Made by a program: the position numbers and the translations under genes. A DNA stretch of 64,000 nucleotides from Aquimarina sp. MAR_2010_214 (GTDB lineage Bacteria > Bacteroidota > Bacteroidia > Flavobacteriales > Flavobacteriaceae): the NCBI RefSeq assembly GCF_002846555.1, contig NZ_PJMS01000001.1, positions 4,092,001 to 4,156,000 on the forward strand, in the 5' to 3' direction. This document shows, piece after piece, positions 34,401 through 44,367 of the stretch (the first letter of the stretch is position 1; each line of letters opens with the position of its first letter). Under the pieces are notes generated by a model. That model made no database searches and had not been told where the DNA came from. It worked only from the letters and a program-made list of their open reading frames with translations.

Positions 34401-35378
34401 TTAATCTAATAAAGCAAGGGCATCCAAAATTTCTTGTGTAGTTTTAGGCTCAAAAGTAAACGAAAGTTCCTCTTCTTCAGAAATAACTACGCTTTTCGTT
34501 GCCAAATACTGTTGATTATTCTCGATAGTAATTACTACATAGGTAACTTCTAACCCTACTGGCAAAGAATCTGTATAGCTTTGTATAATTGGGGTCCCAG
34601 CATTAAAAATTTTAACAACGGCAGGTAAGTTATTTTCTTCAAAGATTAAATACACTGCGGTTTCTGTAGCATTAGGGCTATTAGTTAAATTGATATAATT
34701 TGTGGTTTTTGCTCCTGGATATGCATAAAACTTATCACAATTTGACCATCCTGTTTCAAATACATCATAGATATAAGAAGATGGAGCTGCATTATATACA
34801 ATACCACTTGCACTATTACCACTTGCACCATCTCGTGTAGCATTCCAAACAATACCTCCATCATTTGTTGCAGTACCAGCAAAAGGGAGCATATCATTAT
34901 CTTCTCCTCCTGCAGACGGTACCTGAACCTGATAAAATGTACCTGGCGCCATATCTAGAGAATTACCATTTTGGGTAACCACAACTTCTGTCTCTCCTTC
35001 AGAAAGAAGAAAGGTATTTTCGTCAGAAAAATTAATTGCATTAGTAGGTTTATTTGACAAAATCATTTGACTTGCCTTAAAAATTTCTTTAATAGCAACA
35101 TCTACTGTACCGCTAATCAAATTTCCATCACCATCAACCAGTGAATTTGGAGGAAAAGTGATCTTAGTTCCATCCTCTCCAGTAAAAGTACCTCCTGTGG
35201 TTGCATCAAGTGTAAAATCTTGTTTTTGCACACCATTAGACTCATAAAATCCCAGAATATCATCATAATCAAGAATTTCTTGCTGTGGTATAAGAGCATC
35301 ATCATTTTTTGAACAACTGCTCATCATAAAAGCAGCTAACACTACTATTGTGAAAATATTTTTTAACGTATTCATCAT
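34401..35378 (-). CDS. Secreted lipoprotein with beta-sandwich domain, unknown function
   Basis: 325 residues. SPII signal (LAAFMMSSCSKND). A conserved block near residues 55-110, FTLDATTGGTFTGEDGTKITFPPNSLVDGDG...SGTVDVAIKEIF, resembles the ZU5-like beta domains in Bacteroidota surface proteins. The rest is beta-rich, acidic and Ser/Thr-rich, ending EELSFTFEPKTTQEILDALALLD. No catalytic motif was seen. It is probably surface or periplasmic and monocistronic. Confidence 0.75.
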   Translation of the reverse strand: MMNTLKNIFTIVVLAAFMMSSCSKNDDALIPQQEILDYDDILGFYESNGVQKQDFTLDATTGGTFTGEDGTKITFPPNSLVDGDGNLISGTVDVAIKEIFKASQMILSNKPTNAINFSDENTFLLSEGETEVVVTQNGNSLDMAPGTFYQVQVPSAGGEDNDMLPFAGTATNDGGIVWNATRDGASGNSASGIVYNAAPSSYIYDVFETGWSNCDKFYAYPGAKTTNYINLTNSPNATETAVYLIFEENNLPAVVKIFNAGTPIIQSYTDSLPVGLEVTYVVITIENNQQYLATKSVVISEEEELSFTFEPKTTQEILDALALLD

Positions 35379-35541
35379 CTTAATTTTTTAAAGTTTATAC
35401 CTTCATATCAATACACAAAGAATATTGTTACCCCAATCATTAATTTATTTTCACACTTTTTTCTGGATAATGTATATCCTAAACATAACAACTAGTCACA
35501 CTACAAAACATACAACACTGTTTTGCAGCTATTTAAGTTTT

Positions 35542-35557
35542 TGGCACACTGCTTGAT
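35542..35557 (+). promoter_or_regulatory. Sigma-54-like -24/-12 promoter
   Basis: TGGCAC-ACTGC-TTGAT has the same TGGCAC-N5-TTG layout as the site at 31885-31900. It lies ~58 bp upstream of the secreted protein gene at 35615. Confidence 0.55.
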
Positions 35558-35614
35558 ACTATAAAATTGAGAATGAAAAATTAATTTCTGTTCTCATATT
35601 TAAAACCACAGATT

Positions 35615-36904
35615 ATGAAAAATTTTGTTTTACTTTTTACAGGCTTATTGTTAGCATCATTTACTGCTAACGCTTCAGAAACGAATACAGAATCGTCTGC
35701 TCGATATTACAATTATGGAAAATCATTCATCTTCTCTGAAGGAGGAATTAATTTTTCGGTATATGCAGATGGTCAATTTGATTTTTATATCAATGGACAA
35801 AGAAGCGATGTAAGTATCGGTGTTAATGCTCCTGGAGTAAACATAAGTTTTAATTCTGGATATGATTATGATGCTTATGTACAATATGATGATTATGGAG
35901 CTGTAGTACAAATAGAAGATGTACCAATCTTTTATGACTATAATGGTAGGATTGTACAAGCCGGAGACATATATATCAATTATAATAACTATGGGCGTAT
36001 CTCGCGAGTTGGTGGATTATATGTGCATTATAACGGCTACGGAAATTTCTTAAACTGTACTGGTTATATCAACCGTTATAACAGATACTATGAATACAGA
36101 CCTTTTCACGCATATTTTACAGTACCAGTAGTAAGCAGATGTATTGTGTACGAAAGACCATACAGAAGATATTATACGCCTTATAGATGTTCATATACTG
36201 TATACAGATCTAATTATTATAGTGGATATTACCACAGACCATATAGAAGTCGTAACTATTACAGGCCTCATAGTAGAGTATCGAGTTATAACAGAGGATA
36301 TAGAGGTTCTAGTGCCAGAGGTATTACATATAGAACAAGAGGTCATAGAACAGCAATGTATAAAAGAAATGATCGTAACTATAATAAAGTAGCTCGTAGT
36401 AGATCTAATTATAATAGAGGCAATGCAACTCGTAGCAGATCAAATAATCATAGTACCAGAAGTACTACAAGAAGTAGATCAAACAACAATAAGGTTGGAA
36501 ATATAAACAGAACACGTTCTGTAACACCGAATACAAGAACACGTACGGTGAGTAGAAATACTAAAGCCAGACAGAGAGTACAATCAAACAATAGAAGTAC
36601 TCCCTCTAGACAAAGAGTTCAATCAACTCAACAACGAACCCGAAGTGCTGTAAACAACAGACCTAAGTACGATAGAAACAGTAGATCTCGTAATGCGGTA
36701 GCAAAGACAAATCAGGTTCGAAGACAAAGAAATTCTGGTAGAAATTACTCTGGTAATGTAACAAGACGTTCTAATAACAGTCAATATAGTAGTAAGAGAA
36801 CAAATACACCCAGAACAAAAACAAACAGACAAAGAAGCAATACTTCTAACAGAGCATCGAGATCAAACAATTCTCGCTCTCGTAGTAGCAGAAGTAGAAG
36901 CTAA
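35615..36904 (+). CDS. Secreted Tyr-rich protein with Arg/Ser-rich tail (paralogue of 31967 gene)
   Basis: 429 residues. SPI signal (MKNFVLLFTGLLLASFTANA). Residues ~30-150 share with the 31967 protein the opening KSFIFSEGGINFSVYADGQFDF and the YDDYGAVVQIEDVPIFYDYNGRIVQAGDI-type repeats. Residues ~150-250 are Tyr/Arg-rich. Residues ~250-429 are a low-complexity Arg/Ser/Asn/Thr tail ending SRSRSSRSRS, very basic. No enzyme motif. The tail suggests binding to acidic polymers or exopolysaccharide, an inference from composition only. Expression is probably sigma-54-dependent. Confidence 0.75.
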   Translation: MKNFVLLFTGLLLASFTANASETNTESSARYYNYGKSFIFSEGGINFSVYADGQFDFYINGQRSDVSIGVNAPGVNISFNSGYDYDAYVQYDDYGAVVQIEDVPIFYDYNGRIVQAGDIYINYNNYGRISRVGGLYVHYNGYGNFLNCTGYINRYNRYYEYRPFHAYFTVPVVSRCIVYERPYRRYYTPYRCSYTVYRSNYYSGYYHRPYRSRNYYRPHSRVSSYNRGYRGSSARGITYRTRGHRTAMYKRNDRNYNKVARSRSNYNRGNATRSRSNNHSTRSTTRSRSNNNKVGNINRTRSVTPNTRTRTVSRNTKARQRVQSNNRSTPSRQRVQSTQQRTRSAVNNRPKYDRNSRSRNAVAKTNQVRRQRNSGRNYSGNVTRRSNNSQYSSKRTNTPRTKTNRQRSNTSNRASRSNNSRSRSSRSRS

Positions 36905-36944
36905 GAAGACATATAAGACATTAAATTTTTTGGTTGGTTAGTTG

Positions 36945-36990
36945 GAAAATCCCTCAGAGTAGTATGCTTTAAGCACCTCGAGGGATTTTC
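36945..36990. terminator. Terminator between convergent genes
   Basis: GAAAATCCCTC (36945-36955) and GAGGGATTTTC (36980-36990), an 11-bp perfect stem with a 24-base loop. The right arm overlaps the last codons of the flippase gene, so it works for the plus-strand gene and lies in the coding end of the other. Confidence 0.7.
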
Positions 36991-38426
36991 TTTATTAAAT
37001 TATTAATATCGACAGATACTTTCAGCATATAAAAAACAATAGCATATCCCAAGCCAATTATAATGCTTTTAAAAATGATATTAAGAATCGGGTGAAACGG
37101 TAATTCCCAAAAATAAAATCCAAAAACAAAAGCTATAATTAGAGTTAATGCCAAAGCTGTTTTTTTTGAAAATGGATGCATCTTAAATTTAGCATAGACA
37201 ATCCATAACTTAGCAAAATTATAACAAAACACTGCAATGCATGTAGCAATAGCTGCTCCGGTAACCCCAAAAGCAGGAATCCAAAGCATATTGAGTATAA
37301 CAGTAAGAATTGCCATCCCTACTCCTATATATAGTACCATTCTGTAATAATCAGAACTGTACAGGATCGCATTATTATTCCCTAAAAGATTATCAAATAA
37401 TTTAGCACTTCCAATCAAAACCACAACCCAGATAAGCAGTTCATACTCATTAGGGATAATTTCAAAAAGCTGGTTTACATTGCAAATAATCAGCACAAAA
37501 AGCAATCCACTTGCCACTAAAAGGTTAATAGAACTTTTTTTATACAAATCCCGTAATTGATCTTTTGCTTTTTCATTAATTAATTTGGCTGTTAACGGAT
37601 ATGTAATCTGGTGCATCGCCCTCGAAGGAATAATAATTACACTTGCAATATAGGCGCATATACCATATTTAGCCACATTTTCTATAAGAAGATAGCGTTC
37701 TATCATCGTCTTATCCAAATCAATTAATAAGGTAGCTACAGAGCCCGCAATTAAAATCAATCCAGAATATTTGAATACAGAAATATAATTGTTAGGTAAT
37801 GAAAACTTTGGTTTAAAACGATGAAGTTTCAACGCATATACTTGCATAATACCTGTACGTAATAGATATGCAATCATAAGTGCGTATACGAATTGCTCAA
37901 TTGTAAGGATTTCAAAATACACCATAAACAAAAGAATACTGATGCATAGCCTTAAAAACAGTTCTTTCATTACGTTTCCGAATACACTCTTAAGCTTTAC
38001 TTTGGACCATGCAAAAAACACTTCAAAATAAGATACTGCAAATGCCAGAATAAAAATAGTCCATACATAAGGTTGTACTATTGTATTCTTATCACTAAAC
38101 AAATCAAGAATTGTTGAATAGAAAAACATGCCTATCAATCCCAGAATCAAGGCTACCAAAAAAGGTAAGATCAACATCATAGTTAGAAACTTATCCTGTT
38201 GCTTCTCATCTGAATAGGATGAAAAAAATTTCACCAGCGTATTGTGTACACCAAAAGCCATTAAGGGCCATATCAGATTTGAAGCTGTCATTAGATAAGA
38301 GACCAATCCATAATCTTCTTCATTCATAAAATTAGTGAATAAGAACAAGGTATTTACAGCTCCAATACCAAACCCTACACAGGTAATAATAATATTTCGT
38401 ATGGTTTGATTAATGACAACTCCCAT
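36969..38426 (-). CDS. Polysaccharide flippase-type membrane protein (Wzx/MOP superfamily)
   Basis: 485 residues with about 12-14 membrane helices spread evenly, typical of the O-antigen/lipid-linked oligosaccharide flippase group. It opens MGVVINQTIRNIIITCVGFGIGAVNTLFLFTNFM and carries KTMIERYLLIENVAKYGICAYIASVIIIPSRAMHQITYPL, typical of the family. It would move lipid-linked sugars across the inner membrane for surface polysaccharide. It is alone; the glycosyltransferase and YfhO genes lie 2 kb away on the same strand. Confidence 0.88.
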   Translation of the reverse strand: MGVVINQTIRNIIITCVGFGIGAVNTLFLFTNFMNEEDYGLVSYLMTASNLIWPLMAFGVHNTLVKFFSSYSDEKQQDKFLTMMLILPFLVALILGLIGMFFYSTILDLFSDKNTIVQPYVWTIFILAFAVSYFEVFFAWSKVKLKSVFGNVMKELFLRLCISILLFMVYFEILTIEQFVYALMIAYLLRTGIMQVYALKLHRFKPKFSLPNNYISVFKYSGLILIAGSVATLLIDLDKTMIERYLLIENVAKYGICAYIASVIIIPSRAMHQITYPLTAKLINEKAKDQLRDLYKKSSINLLVASGLLFVLIICNVNQLFEIIPNEYELLIWVVVLIGSAKLFDNLLGNNNAILYSSDYYRMVLYIGVGMAILTVILNMLWIPAFGVTGAAIATCIAVFCYNFAKLWIVYAKFKMHPFSKKTALALTLIIAFVFGFYFWELPFHPILNIIFKSIIIGLGYAIVFYMLKVSVDINNLIKKIPRGA

Positions 38427-38599
38427 TACTATCTTTTGATAATGTAATTTTAAAGGTTAAAAGTACAAAATACAGAATTAGGTATAGCAGTATATCGCCA
38501 TTTCATTATTTTCTCACCATAGAAGATAGATCGTAATATGATATCCTCTAGATCTTATATGATATATGCATTATATTTTTCTTATAAAAATGCTATAAA

Positions 38600-38631
38600 A
38601 AAAGAGGTTATCAAGTATGACAACCTCTTTT
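38600..38631 (-). terminator. Terminator of the DUF285 lipoprotein gene
   Basis: AAAAGAGGTT (38600-38609) and AACCTCTTTT (38622-38631), 10-bp stem with a 12-base loop, next to the gene's stop codon at 38637 on the minus strand, followed on that strand by TTTTTTATAGC. Confidence 0.75.
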
Positions 38632-38636
38632 ATTAT

Positions 38637-40292
38637 CTAAAGTGGTAAGGGACAAGAACTACTATCCCCAACAATTATCCAGTCCTTATCTCTTCTTAAA
38701 GCCTCTCTAGCTTCAAATGCATCGCAGTAAGTTAACTCTTTTACTCCAAAAGTAACATTAGATTGTAGATTAGGTAATGTAGCCCATTTGGTAAGCAAAG
38801 CATCATAGTTATCTTCAGATAAGCTTGTATAATCCAACATGTTATCCATATATTGAACATTTTGAACATCCCAACTACTAAGATCTCTATTAAAAGATGT
38901 AGCTAACTTAAACATACTATTCATATTAGTTACCTTACTCACATCCCAACTACTTATATCTCCATTAAAAGAATTAGCTCCATAAAACATACCCCCCATA
39001 GAAGTTACATTACTCACATCCCAACTACTTATATCTCCAGTAAAAGAATTAGCTCCATAAAACATAGTATTCATATTAGTTACCTTACTCACATCCCAAC
39101 TACTTATATCTCCATTAAAAGCATGAGCTTCTGCAAACATATCTTCCATGTTTGTAACTTTACTTACATCCCAAGTACTTAAATCTCTATTAAAAGATCT
39201 AGCATTCTGAAACATACTATTCATATTAGTTACCTTACTCACATCCCAAGCACTCAAATCTCCAGTAAAAACATTAGCTCTATAAAACATATCTTCCATA
39301 TCAGTAACCTTACTCACATCCCATTTACTAAGATCTCCATTAAAAGCAATAGCACCATCAAACATACGCTTCATGTTAGTAACCTTACTCACATCCCAAG
39401 CACTCAAATCTCCATTAAAAGCAATAGCACCATTAAACATAAGATACATACTCGTAACATTACTTACATCCCAAGCACTCAAATCTCCATTAAACGAAGT
39501 AGCTACAGAAAACATAGCCGACATATCAGTCACTTTAGAAAGATTAGGTACGTCTGTAGCATTATAGGTCATATTTTCACATTGAGCAAAAGCATTTATA
39601 AAAGATTCCCAGATAATATCTCCCCATTGCTCTATGGTCTGCAATTTTAAAGCATTTGAAGATTCTACTAATCCAAAAGCGGGGAAAGTACCCGAAATAG
39701 AAACTGTATAAACCCCTGCTTCTTTATAGTCATGTCTTGGTGTAGTAGTTTGATTGTTCTCAATAGTACCATCACCCCAATCTATAGTGTAATCATATGT
39801 AAAGTCATTATCAATCCTAACATAAATCTCTTCATTAGCCATCGTAGTTTTCCAAGTGGTAACAAATGGTTCTGCTACATTTTCTACAGTAACTGTAATA
39901 TTTGCACTAACTTTATTTTTACCATTTGATACTTCTGCGGTAAGTGTATGCGAAGTAACTGTTTCAAAATCTAGTTTTTTATCAGCTACCAAACTTAGTT
40001 CTCCTGCATCTGTTAACTCAAAAAGATCATTACTATTTTGGGTTAATACAAACGTAAGTGCTTTGCTTTCTGGATCACTTGCTACTACACTCCCAATAAC
40101 CACATCATCCGCAATATCTTCTTTTACGGTAAATGTCTGCGAACTGATTTCTGGTGCTTTATCAACTTCGGCTGTTGGGTTTTCTGTTTCTGTCTGTGGT
40201 TGTGTATCATCATCCTTACTACATCCAATAAATAATACGGCTATCATCAATATAGCCAATACACTTGCTTTAATTTGTTTTCGTTTCTTCAT
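38637..40292 (-). CDS. BspA-like (DUF285 repeat) surface lipoprotein with cadherin-like domain
   Basis: 551 residues. SPII signal (LMIAVLFIGCSKDD). A cadherin-like domain (~50-142, APEISSQTFTVKEDIADDVVIGSVVASDPE) is followed by a PKD-like beta domain (~145-210). About nine DUF285 repeats of exactly 25 residues (~245-480; WDVSxVTxMxxMFxxAxxFNGDLSx) follow, and then a Cys-containing end. Such solenoids mediate adhesion or binding on the cell surface. The 75-bp DNA repeats are near-identical in places (for example the WDVSKVTNMNSMF units), so copy number may vary between strains. Upstream lies a 21-bp-phased motif at 40424-40473. Confidence 0.9.
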   Translation of the reverse strand: MKKRKQIKASVLAILMIAVLFIGCSKDDDTQPQTETENPTAEVDKAPEISSQTFTVKEDIADDVVIGSVVASDPESKALTFVLTQNSNDLFELTDAGELSLVADKKLDFETVTSHTLTAEVSNGKNKVSANITVTVENVAEPFVTTWKTTMANEEIYVRIDNDFTYDYTIDWGDGTIENNQTTTPRHDYKEAGVYTVSISGTFPAFGLVESSNALKLQTIEQWGDIIWESFINAFAQCENMTYNATDVPNLSKVTDMSAMFSVATSFNGDLSAWDVSNVTSMYLMFNGAIAFNGDLSAWDVSKVTNMKRMFDGAIAFNGDLSKWDVSKVTDMEDMFYRANVFTGDLSAWDVSKVTNMNSMFQNARSFNRDLSTWDVSKVTNMEDMFAEAHAFNGDISSWDVSKVTNMNTMFYGANSFTGDISSWDVSNVTSMGGMFYGANSFNGDISSWDVSKVTNMNSMFKLATSFNRDLSSWDVQNVQYMDNMLDYTSLSEDNYDALLTKWATLPNLQSNVTFGVKELTYCDAFEAREALRRDKDWIIVGDSSSCPLPL

Positions 40293-40598
40293 TTGTACAT
40301 TTTTTTGAGGCTTACGCTCTGGTTTTTAAACAAAACCTGAGAAGCTTACGTAATTTTGTTTCTAATAATTTATATTTTGATACAAACCTAGCAAGATGTT
40401 TATCACGAAAAGAAGGTGTTTTTTATTCGCTATAGATTGTTGGATATTCGCTGAGCTTTAGTTGATATTTGCTATATCAGCTTATTACATATTTTGTTAT
40501 TAACAACTATAAAGCAAGTGGTATTTCGAAATGAAGAAAAATTATATTTCGAAAAATTATTAGATTAATCGTATTATATTTATCGAAGTTTAATACAG
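40293..40598. other. Intergenic region with phased TATTCGCT motif
   Basis: 306 bp without gene. TATTCGCT at 40424-40431 and 40445-40452 and TATTTGCT at 40466-40473 are spaced 21 bp. Upstream of the DUF285 gene on the minus strand. Confidence 0.45.
40424..40473. promoter_or_regulatory. Three direct repeats spaced exactly 21 bp
   Basis: TATTyGCT starts at 40424, 40445 and 40466. Two helical turns between copies is the geometry of direct-repeat binding by regulators such as LytTR or AraC types. The likely target is the divergent-side minus-strand gene for the DUF285 lipoprotein. Confidence 0.5.
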
Positions 40599-41885
40599 TT
40601 AGATTTCTGGATTCTTTAATATTTCAGCCATTACTCTAGTCAGCTCCCTCCTGCTATACTTTCCTACTCCTATAACATGAGATGCTAATGTTCCTTTTTG
40701 AAACTGAACAAAATATTCGAGTATTTGGACTTTTATCTTTTCATACTCTTGATACTCAAAAAAGACTCCTGAATTTGTTTCTTTAATAATTTTGGATATA
40801 TCTGCATCTTTAGGTCCAATGGCAATAAGAGGTCTTTTAGACACCATGTATTCAAATAATTTACCAGGAATAATACATCGAGTATCTTTACTGTCGATTT
40901 CAATCAATAGTAAAACCTGCGAACTTCTTTGAATTTTGATAGCATCTATGTGCGAGACATAACCTTTCAGTTCTAAAAAATCTGATAATCCGGCTTCCCG
41001 GATTGAAGACAATACATCATTACTAACAGCTCCTACCAATTGTAATTGAAATGCTTCAGAAAATGCTTTATTTTCCTTGGTCAAATCACACAAGGCTTTC
41101 CAAAGATTCTCTGGATTTCTACCAGACAATAAAGATCCTATATGCGAAATAGTAAATTTAGTATCCAAAATCGTTTCAGGAATCGATTCTTTATCATAAC
41201 CATTAGTTATTACAGAAATTGGTGTATCCGTAATTTCTTTAAACTCATTTTGGGTAGTAAAACTAGTAACAACAATATGATCTGCGGTACTTAATACCTC
41301 TTTTTCCATAGATATATGCTTTTGCATAGATCGTTTTGTGAGTTTCAATTTATCATGATATCCTATGGTAGTCCATGGGTCCCTAAAATCGGCAAACCAC
41401 TTTACTCCTGTTTGCTGTTTCAACTCCTTCCCTATCAAGTGTATGCTATGTGGTGGCCCCGTAGTAACTATAGTATCAATTTTGTTTTCTGAAAGATATT
41501 TTTTTAAATATTTAACCGAAGGTTTCACCCAAAATCTACGAGCATCGGGAATAAAAAAATTACCTCGTATATACAACAGCAATCGTTGTATGAAAGATTG
41601 TTTTGCTGTACCGGCAATAATCCCTTTACTTATCGTTTTGGTTTCCTTTTTAGAAAAAAACTGAGCAAAACGATACGGTTCGAAAATAGGTTGTTTTAAG
41701 ATTTCTATTCCTTCAGGAATTTCAGACAACAAAGAAGTATCTTCTAGAGGATATGTTGGGTTTTCTGGAACATAAACTACTGGTTCTATATCAAATTCTC
41801 TAAAATACTTGACAAACTTAAGCCATCGCTGTACTCCGGGTCCTCCTGCAGGAGGCCAATAATATGTAATGATCAGAACCTTCAC
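40599..41885 (-). CDS. Glycosyltransferase, GT4-like (GT-B fold)
   Basis: 428 residues. It opens with MKVLIITYYWPPAGGPGVQRWLKF, the Gly-rich nucleotide-side loop of GT-B enzymes, and has FADFRDPWTTIGY and a donor-binding segment (ISHIGSLLSGRNPENLWKAL; YMVSKRPLIAIGPKDADISKIIKETNSG). It transfers an unknown sugar, probably for surface glycan. It follows the YfhO gene by 8 bp and DUF4834 further upstream, so the three are one operon. Confidence 0.9.
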   Translation of the reverse strand: MKVLIITYYWPPAGGPGVQRWLKFVKYFREFDIEPVVYVPENPTYPLEDTSLLSEIPEGIEILKQPIFEPYRFAQFFSKKETKTISKGIIAGTAKQSFIQRLLLYIRGNFFIPDARRFWVKPSVKYLKKYLSENKIDTIVTTGPPHSIHLIGKELKQQTGVKWFADFRDPWTTIGYHDKLKLTKRSMQKHISMEKEVLSTADHIVVTSFTTQNEFKEITDTPISVITNGYDKESIPETILDTKFTISHIGSLLSGRNPENLWKALCDLTKENKAFSEAFQLQLVGAVSNDVLSSIREAGLSDFLELKGYVSHIDAIKIQRSSQVLLLIEIDSKDTRCIIPGKLFEYMVSKRPLIAIGPKDADISKIIKETNSGVFFEYQEYEKIKVQILEYFVQFQKGTLASHVIGVGKYSRRELTRVMAEILKNPEI

Positions 41886-41893
41886 AATATATC

Positions 41894-44335
41894 TTACTTA
41901 TCTTCTTTTGCTAAAGAGAATAAACTCCCTGTTTTCTTATATTGAAAATACAATCCTCCTATTATTAATAAAACAAAAAGAATAGAGCTTGTAAGTGTAA
42001 TAGCACTACCTGTTTTAACAACCTGAGGTTCGAATTTAAATTCTATTGAATGTTTTCCTGCTGGTACTTTTAGGCCTCTTAACATATAATTTACTGGATA
42101 TATAGGTGTAGTTTTCCCATCAATATATGCGTTCCAACCATCTTTATAATATGTTTCAGAGAAAACAATAAAACTAGGATTAGCAGCATATACATTATAT
42201 GCCAGATGATTAGGCTGGGTTTTAGAAATTGAAACTGTAGAAATGCTATCTTTTTTAGGCGTAAAACCTTCAAAATCTCCTTGATAATCTTTTCTAATAA
42301 CCGCCGTATTTTTGGTATCTATAGTATTTAAAGATTCAAATTCCTTTTTATAATTATCTACAAACTTTAGCTCTTCAACAAACCAAGCTGCTCCATTAAT
42401 TGAGGGATTTTGCTGAACGTCTAGTTGTCCTTCTTTATTTTGTTGAATTACATATTTTACGTTAAGCATATTAATTACTTGCAAATTACCCTTGGCAATA
42501 TGACCAAAATACAGATCTTCCATTTTTCTGGGGCGTACTGCAGTATATCCATTAATAGAATTAAAGAAGTAATTCGTGTGTGAATTATTAAAACCTCTAG
42601 CCTGATCTAATACTCTAAAATAGGATTCGTCTTTTAGGATTTCTTTATCCACCGCAGTTGGTTGAAAATAGTTTCTGTATTCACGCTTAGAGATAAAACC
42701 TTCATTATCAACACTACGTCTATCTACAGTAACCAAATCTATTACAATTAGTGCTCCTAGTACGATAAGGGTAATATTTTCTGAAAACTTTTTCTTTAAA
42801 CTAAACCAAAGCACACCTCCCATTAGAATTATAAACAAAAGTGAACGCAAGCTATCACTTTTCATAATTGCAATTCGATCTTCTTTGATGGCATCAAAAA
42901 TAACAGGTTGCTCAATCCCTAATTGAACTTCAGAAGATGATTTAAAACTAAACAAACTTCCTCCAAACAGCCAAAAAATCAGACACAATCCTCCAAAAAC
43001 TCCTAATGAAATTAAAAATTTCTTTTGCCTTTCTTCAATAGATATTTTATCATTAAAGAAACGATGTAATCCAAAAACAGCAGCAATAGGTATTAGTAAT
43101 TCTAAAATAACCTGAATACTTGATACTGCTCTAAACTTATTATAGAAAGGTACATAATCTATAAAAAACCTTGTTAGAAATTCGAAATTCTTACCCCAAC
43201 TCAAAGCGAGTGATAATATCATTCCGGCTAATAGCCACCAGCGAAGTCTTCCTTTAACCAACAACAACCCTAAAAGTGCTAAAAACACTACTGTTATCCC
43301 CAAATATGGAGGAGCCTCTACAAAAGGTTGTTCTCCCCAATATAGCCCCGTAACTTTAGCATAATAATTAGCTTGCTCTCTCGGTTGTCCTAATTCAATC
43401 AGTTTTTGATAAAAAGCAGAATCTGTACCCAAATCAGATGCTCGACCTAATCCCATTAATTTTGGAACAAAAAGATTTAATGATTCTAATTTACCATAAC
43501 TGTATTCTGTAATATATTCATAATCCAATCCATTCTTCTCTGAAGAAGTCGCTGTAGTTTCTGCCAATAATTTTTTACCTCTAATACTGGTGTCGACATA
43601 TTCTGATGTAGATAATAAAGTTGTTGCATTTGTCGCCAATCCTAATAGCACAGCTAATACCAATGTACTTACAGATTTAAAAAAATGTGGAATTTCTTTT
43701 TTTCGTATAGCATCAACAAAATAAGCTACTCCCATAACTAGAGTAAGTAATCCCAGGTAATAAGTCATCTGATAATGATTGGCTTGTATTTCTAAGCCCA
43801 TGGCCAGTGCTGTCAATAAAAATCCCCAAACATATCTTTTCTGAAAAACCATTATAATCCCTGAAAGAACCAACGGAAAGTAAGCGATTGCATGTGCTTT
43901 AGAATTATGCCCCACACCTATAATGATTATCAAGTACGCAGAAAACCCAAAAGCTAATGCACCCAAAATAGCAATCTTCCATGGGATACGCATGACAAGC
44001 ATCAGAATATAAAAACTAAGCAGATAAAGAAAAAGATAATCTGCTGGTCTAGGTAAAAAACGAATCAAACGATCCAATTTGTCCATATAATCATGTGGAA
44101 ATTTTGCTCCCAGTTGATAAGTAGGCATTCCCCCATAAGCAGAATTATTCCAATACGTTTCTTTACCGGTATTAGTTCGATACTCGTTTTGTTGTTTAGC
44201 CATACTCTCATAATGCTTTATATCATTTTGATAGAGCATTTTCCCACTTAATACTGGGTTAAAATAAGCCAATGAAACTATTACAAAACCTAAAACGACA
44301 AGAATATGAGGTAAGAATCTTTTGATTAAAGACAT
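41894..44335 (-). CDS. YfhO-family multi-spanning membrane protein
   Basis: 813 residues. About 11-12 membrane helices, densest in the N-terminal half (LPHILVVLGFVIVSLAYFNPVL onwards) and one at the C-terminus (TLTSSILFVLLIIGGLYFQY). A periplasmic beta-rich region precedes the last helix (SFIVFSETYYKDGWNAYIDGKTTPIYPVNYMLRGLKVPAGKHSIEFKFEP), a classic YfhO feature. In Gram-positives YfhO decorates lipoteichoic acid with sugar; here a GT-C-like glycan role is likely, fitting the downstream glycosyltransferase gene 8 bp away. Confidence 0.92.
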   Translation of the reverse strand: MSLIKRFLPHILVVLGFVIVSLAYFNPVLSGKMLYQNDIKHYESMAKQQNEYRTNTGKETYWNNSAYGGMPTYQLGAKFPHDYMDKLDRLIRFLPRPADYLFLYLLSFYILMLVMRIPWKIAILGALAFGFSAYLIIIIGVGHNSKAHAIAYFPLVLSGIIMVFQKRYVWGFLLTALAMGLEIQANHYQMTYYLGLLTLVMGVAYFVDAIRKKEIPHFFKSVSTLVLAVLLGLATNATTLLSTSEYVDTSIRGKKLLAETTATSSEKNGLDYEYITEYSYGKLESLNLFVPKLMGLGRASDLGTDSAFYQKLIELGQPREQANYYAKVTGLYWGEQPFVEAPPYLGITVVFLALLGLLLVKGRLRWWLLAGMILSLALSWGKNFEFLTRFFIDYVPFYNKFRAVSSIQVILELLIPIAAVFGLHRFFNDKISIEERQKKFLISLGVFGGLCLIFWLFGGSLFSFKSSSEVQLGIEQPVIFDAIKEDRIAIMKSDSLRSLLFIILMGGVLWFSLKKKFSENITLIVLGALIVIDLVTVDRRSVDNEGFISKREYRNYFQPTAVDKEILKDESYFRVLDQARGFNNSHTNYFFNSINGYTAVRPRKMEDLYFGHIAKGNLQVINMLNVKYVIQQNKEGQLDVQQNPSINGAAWFVEELKFVDNYKKEFESLNTIDTKNTAVIRKDYQGDFEGFTPKKDSISTVSISKTQPNHLAYNVYAANPSFIVFSETYYKDGWNAYIDGKTTPIYPVNYMLRGLKVPAGKHSIEFKFEPQVVKTGSAITLTSSILFVLLIIGGLYFQYKKTGSLFSLAKEDK

Positions 44336-44367
44336 GATGTGTGTGAGTTTACTAATAAAGAGCCAAA

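Noticed and set aside
36144..36392. 82-codon frame inside the Arg-rich protein gene
   Set aside because: Alternate-frame reading of low-complexity repeats.
38840..39490. Regular DNA repeats that might suggest a CRISPR array
   Set aside because: The 75-bp period keeps one reading frame and encodes DUF285 repeats; there are no unique spacers.
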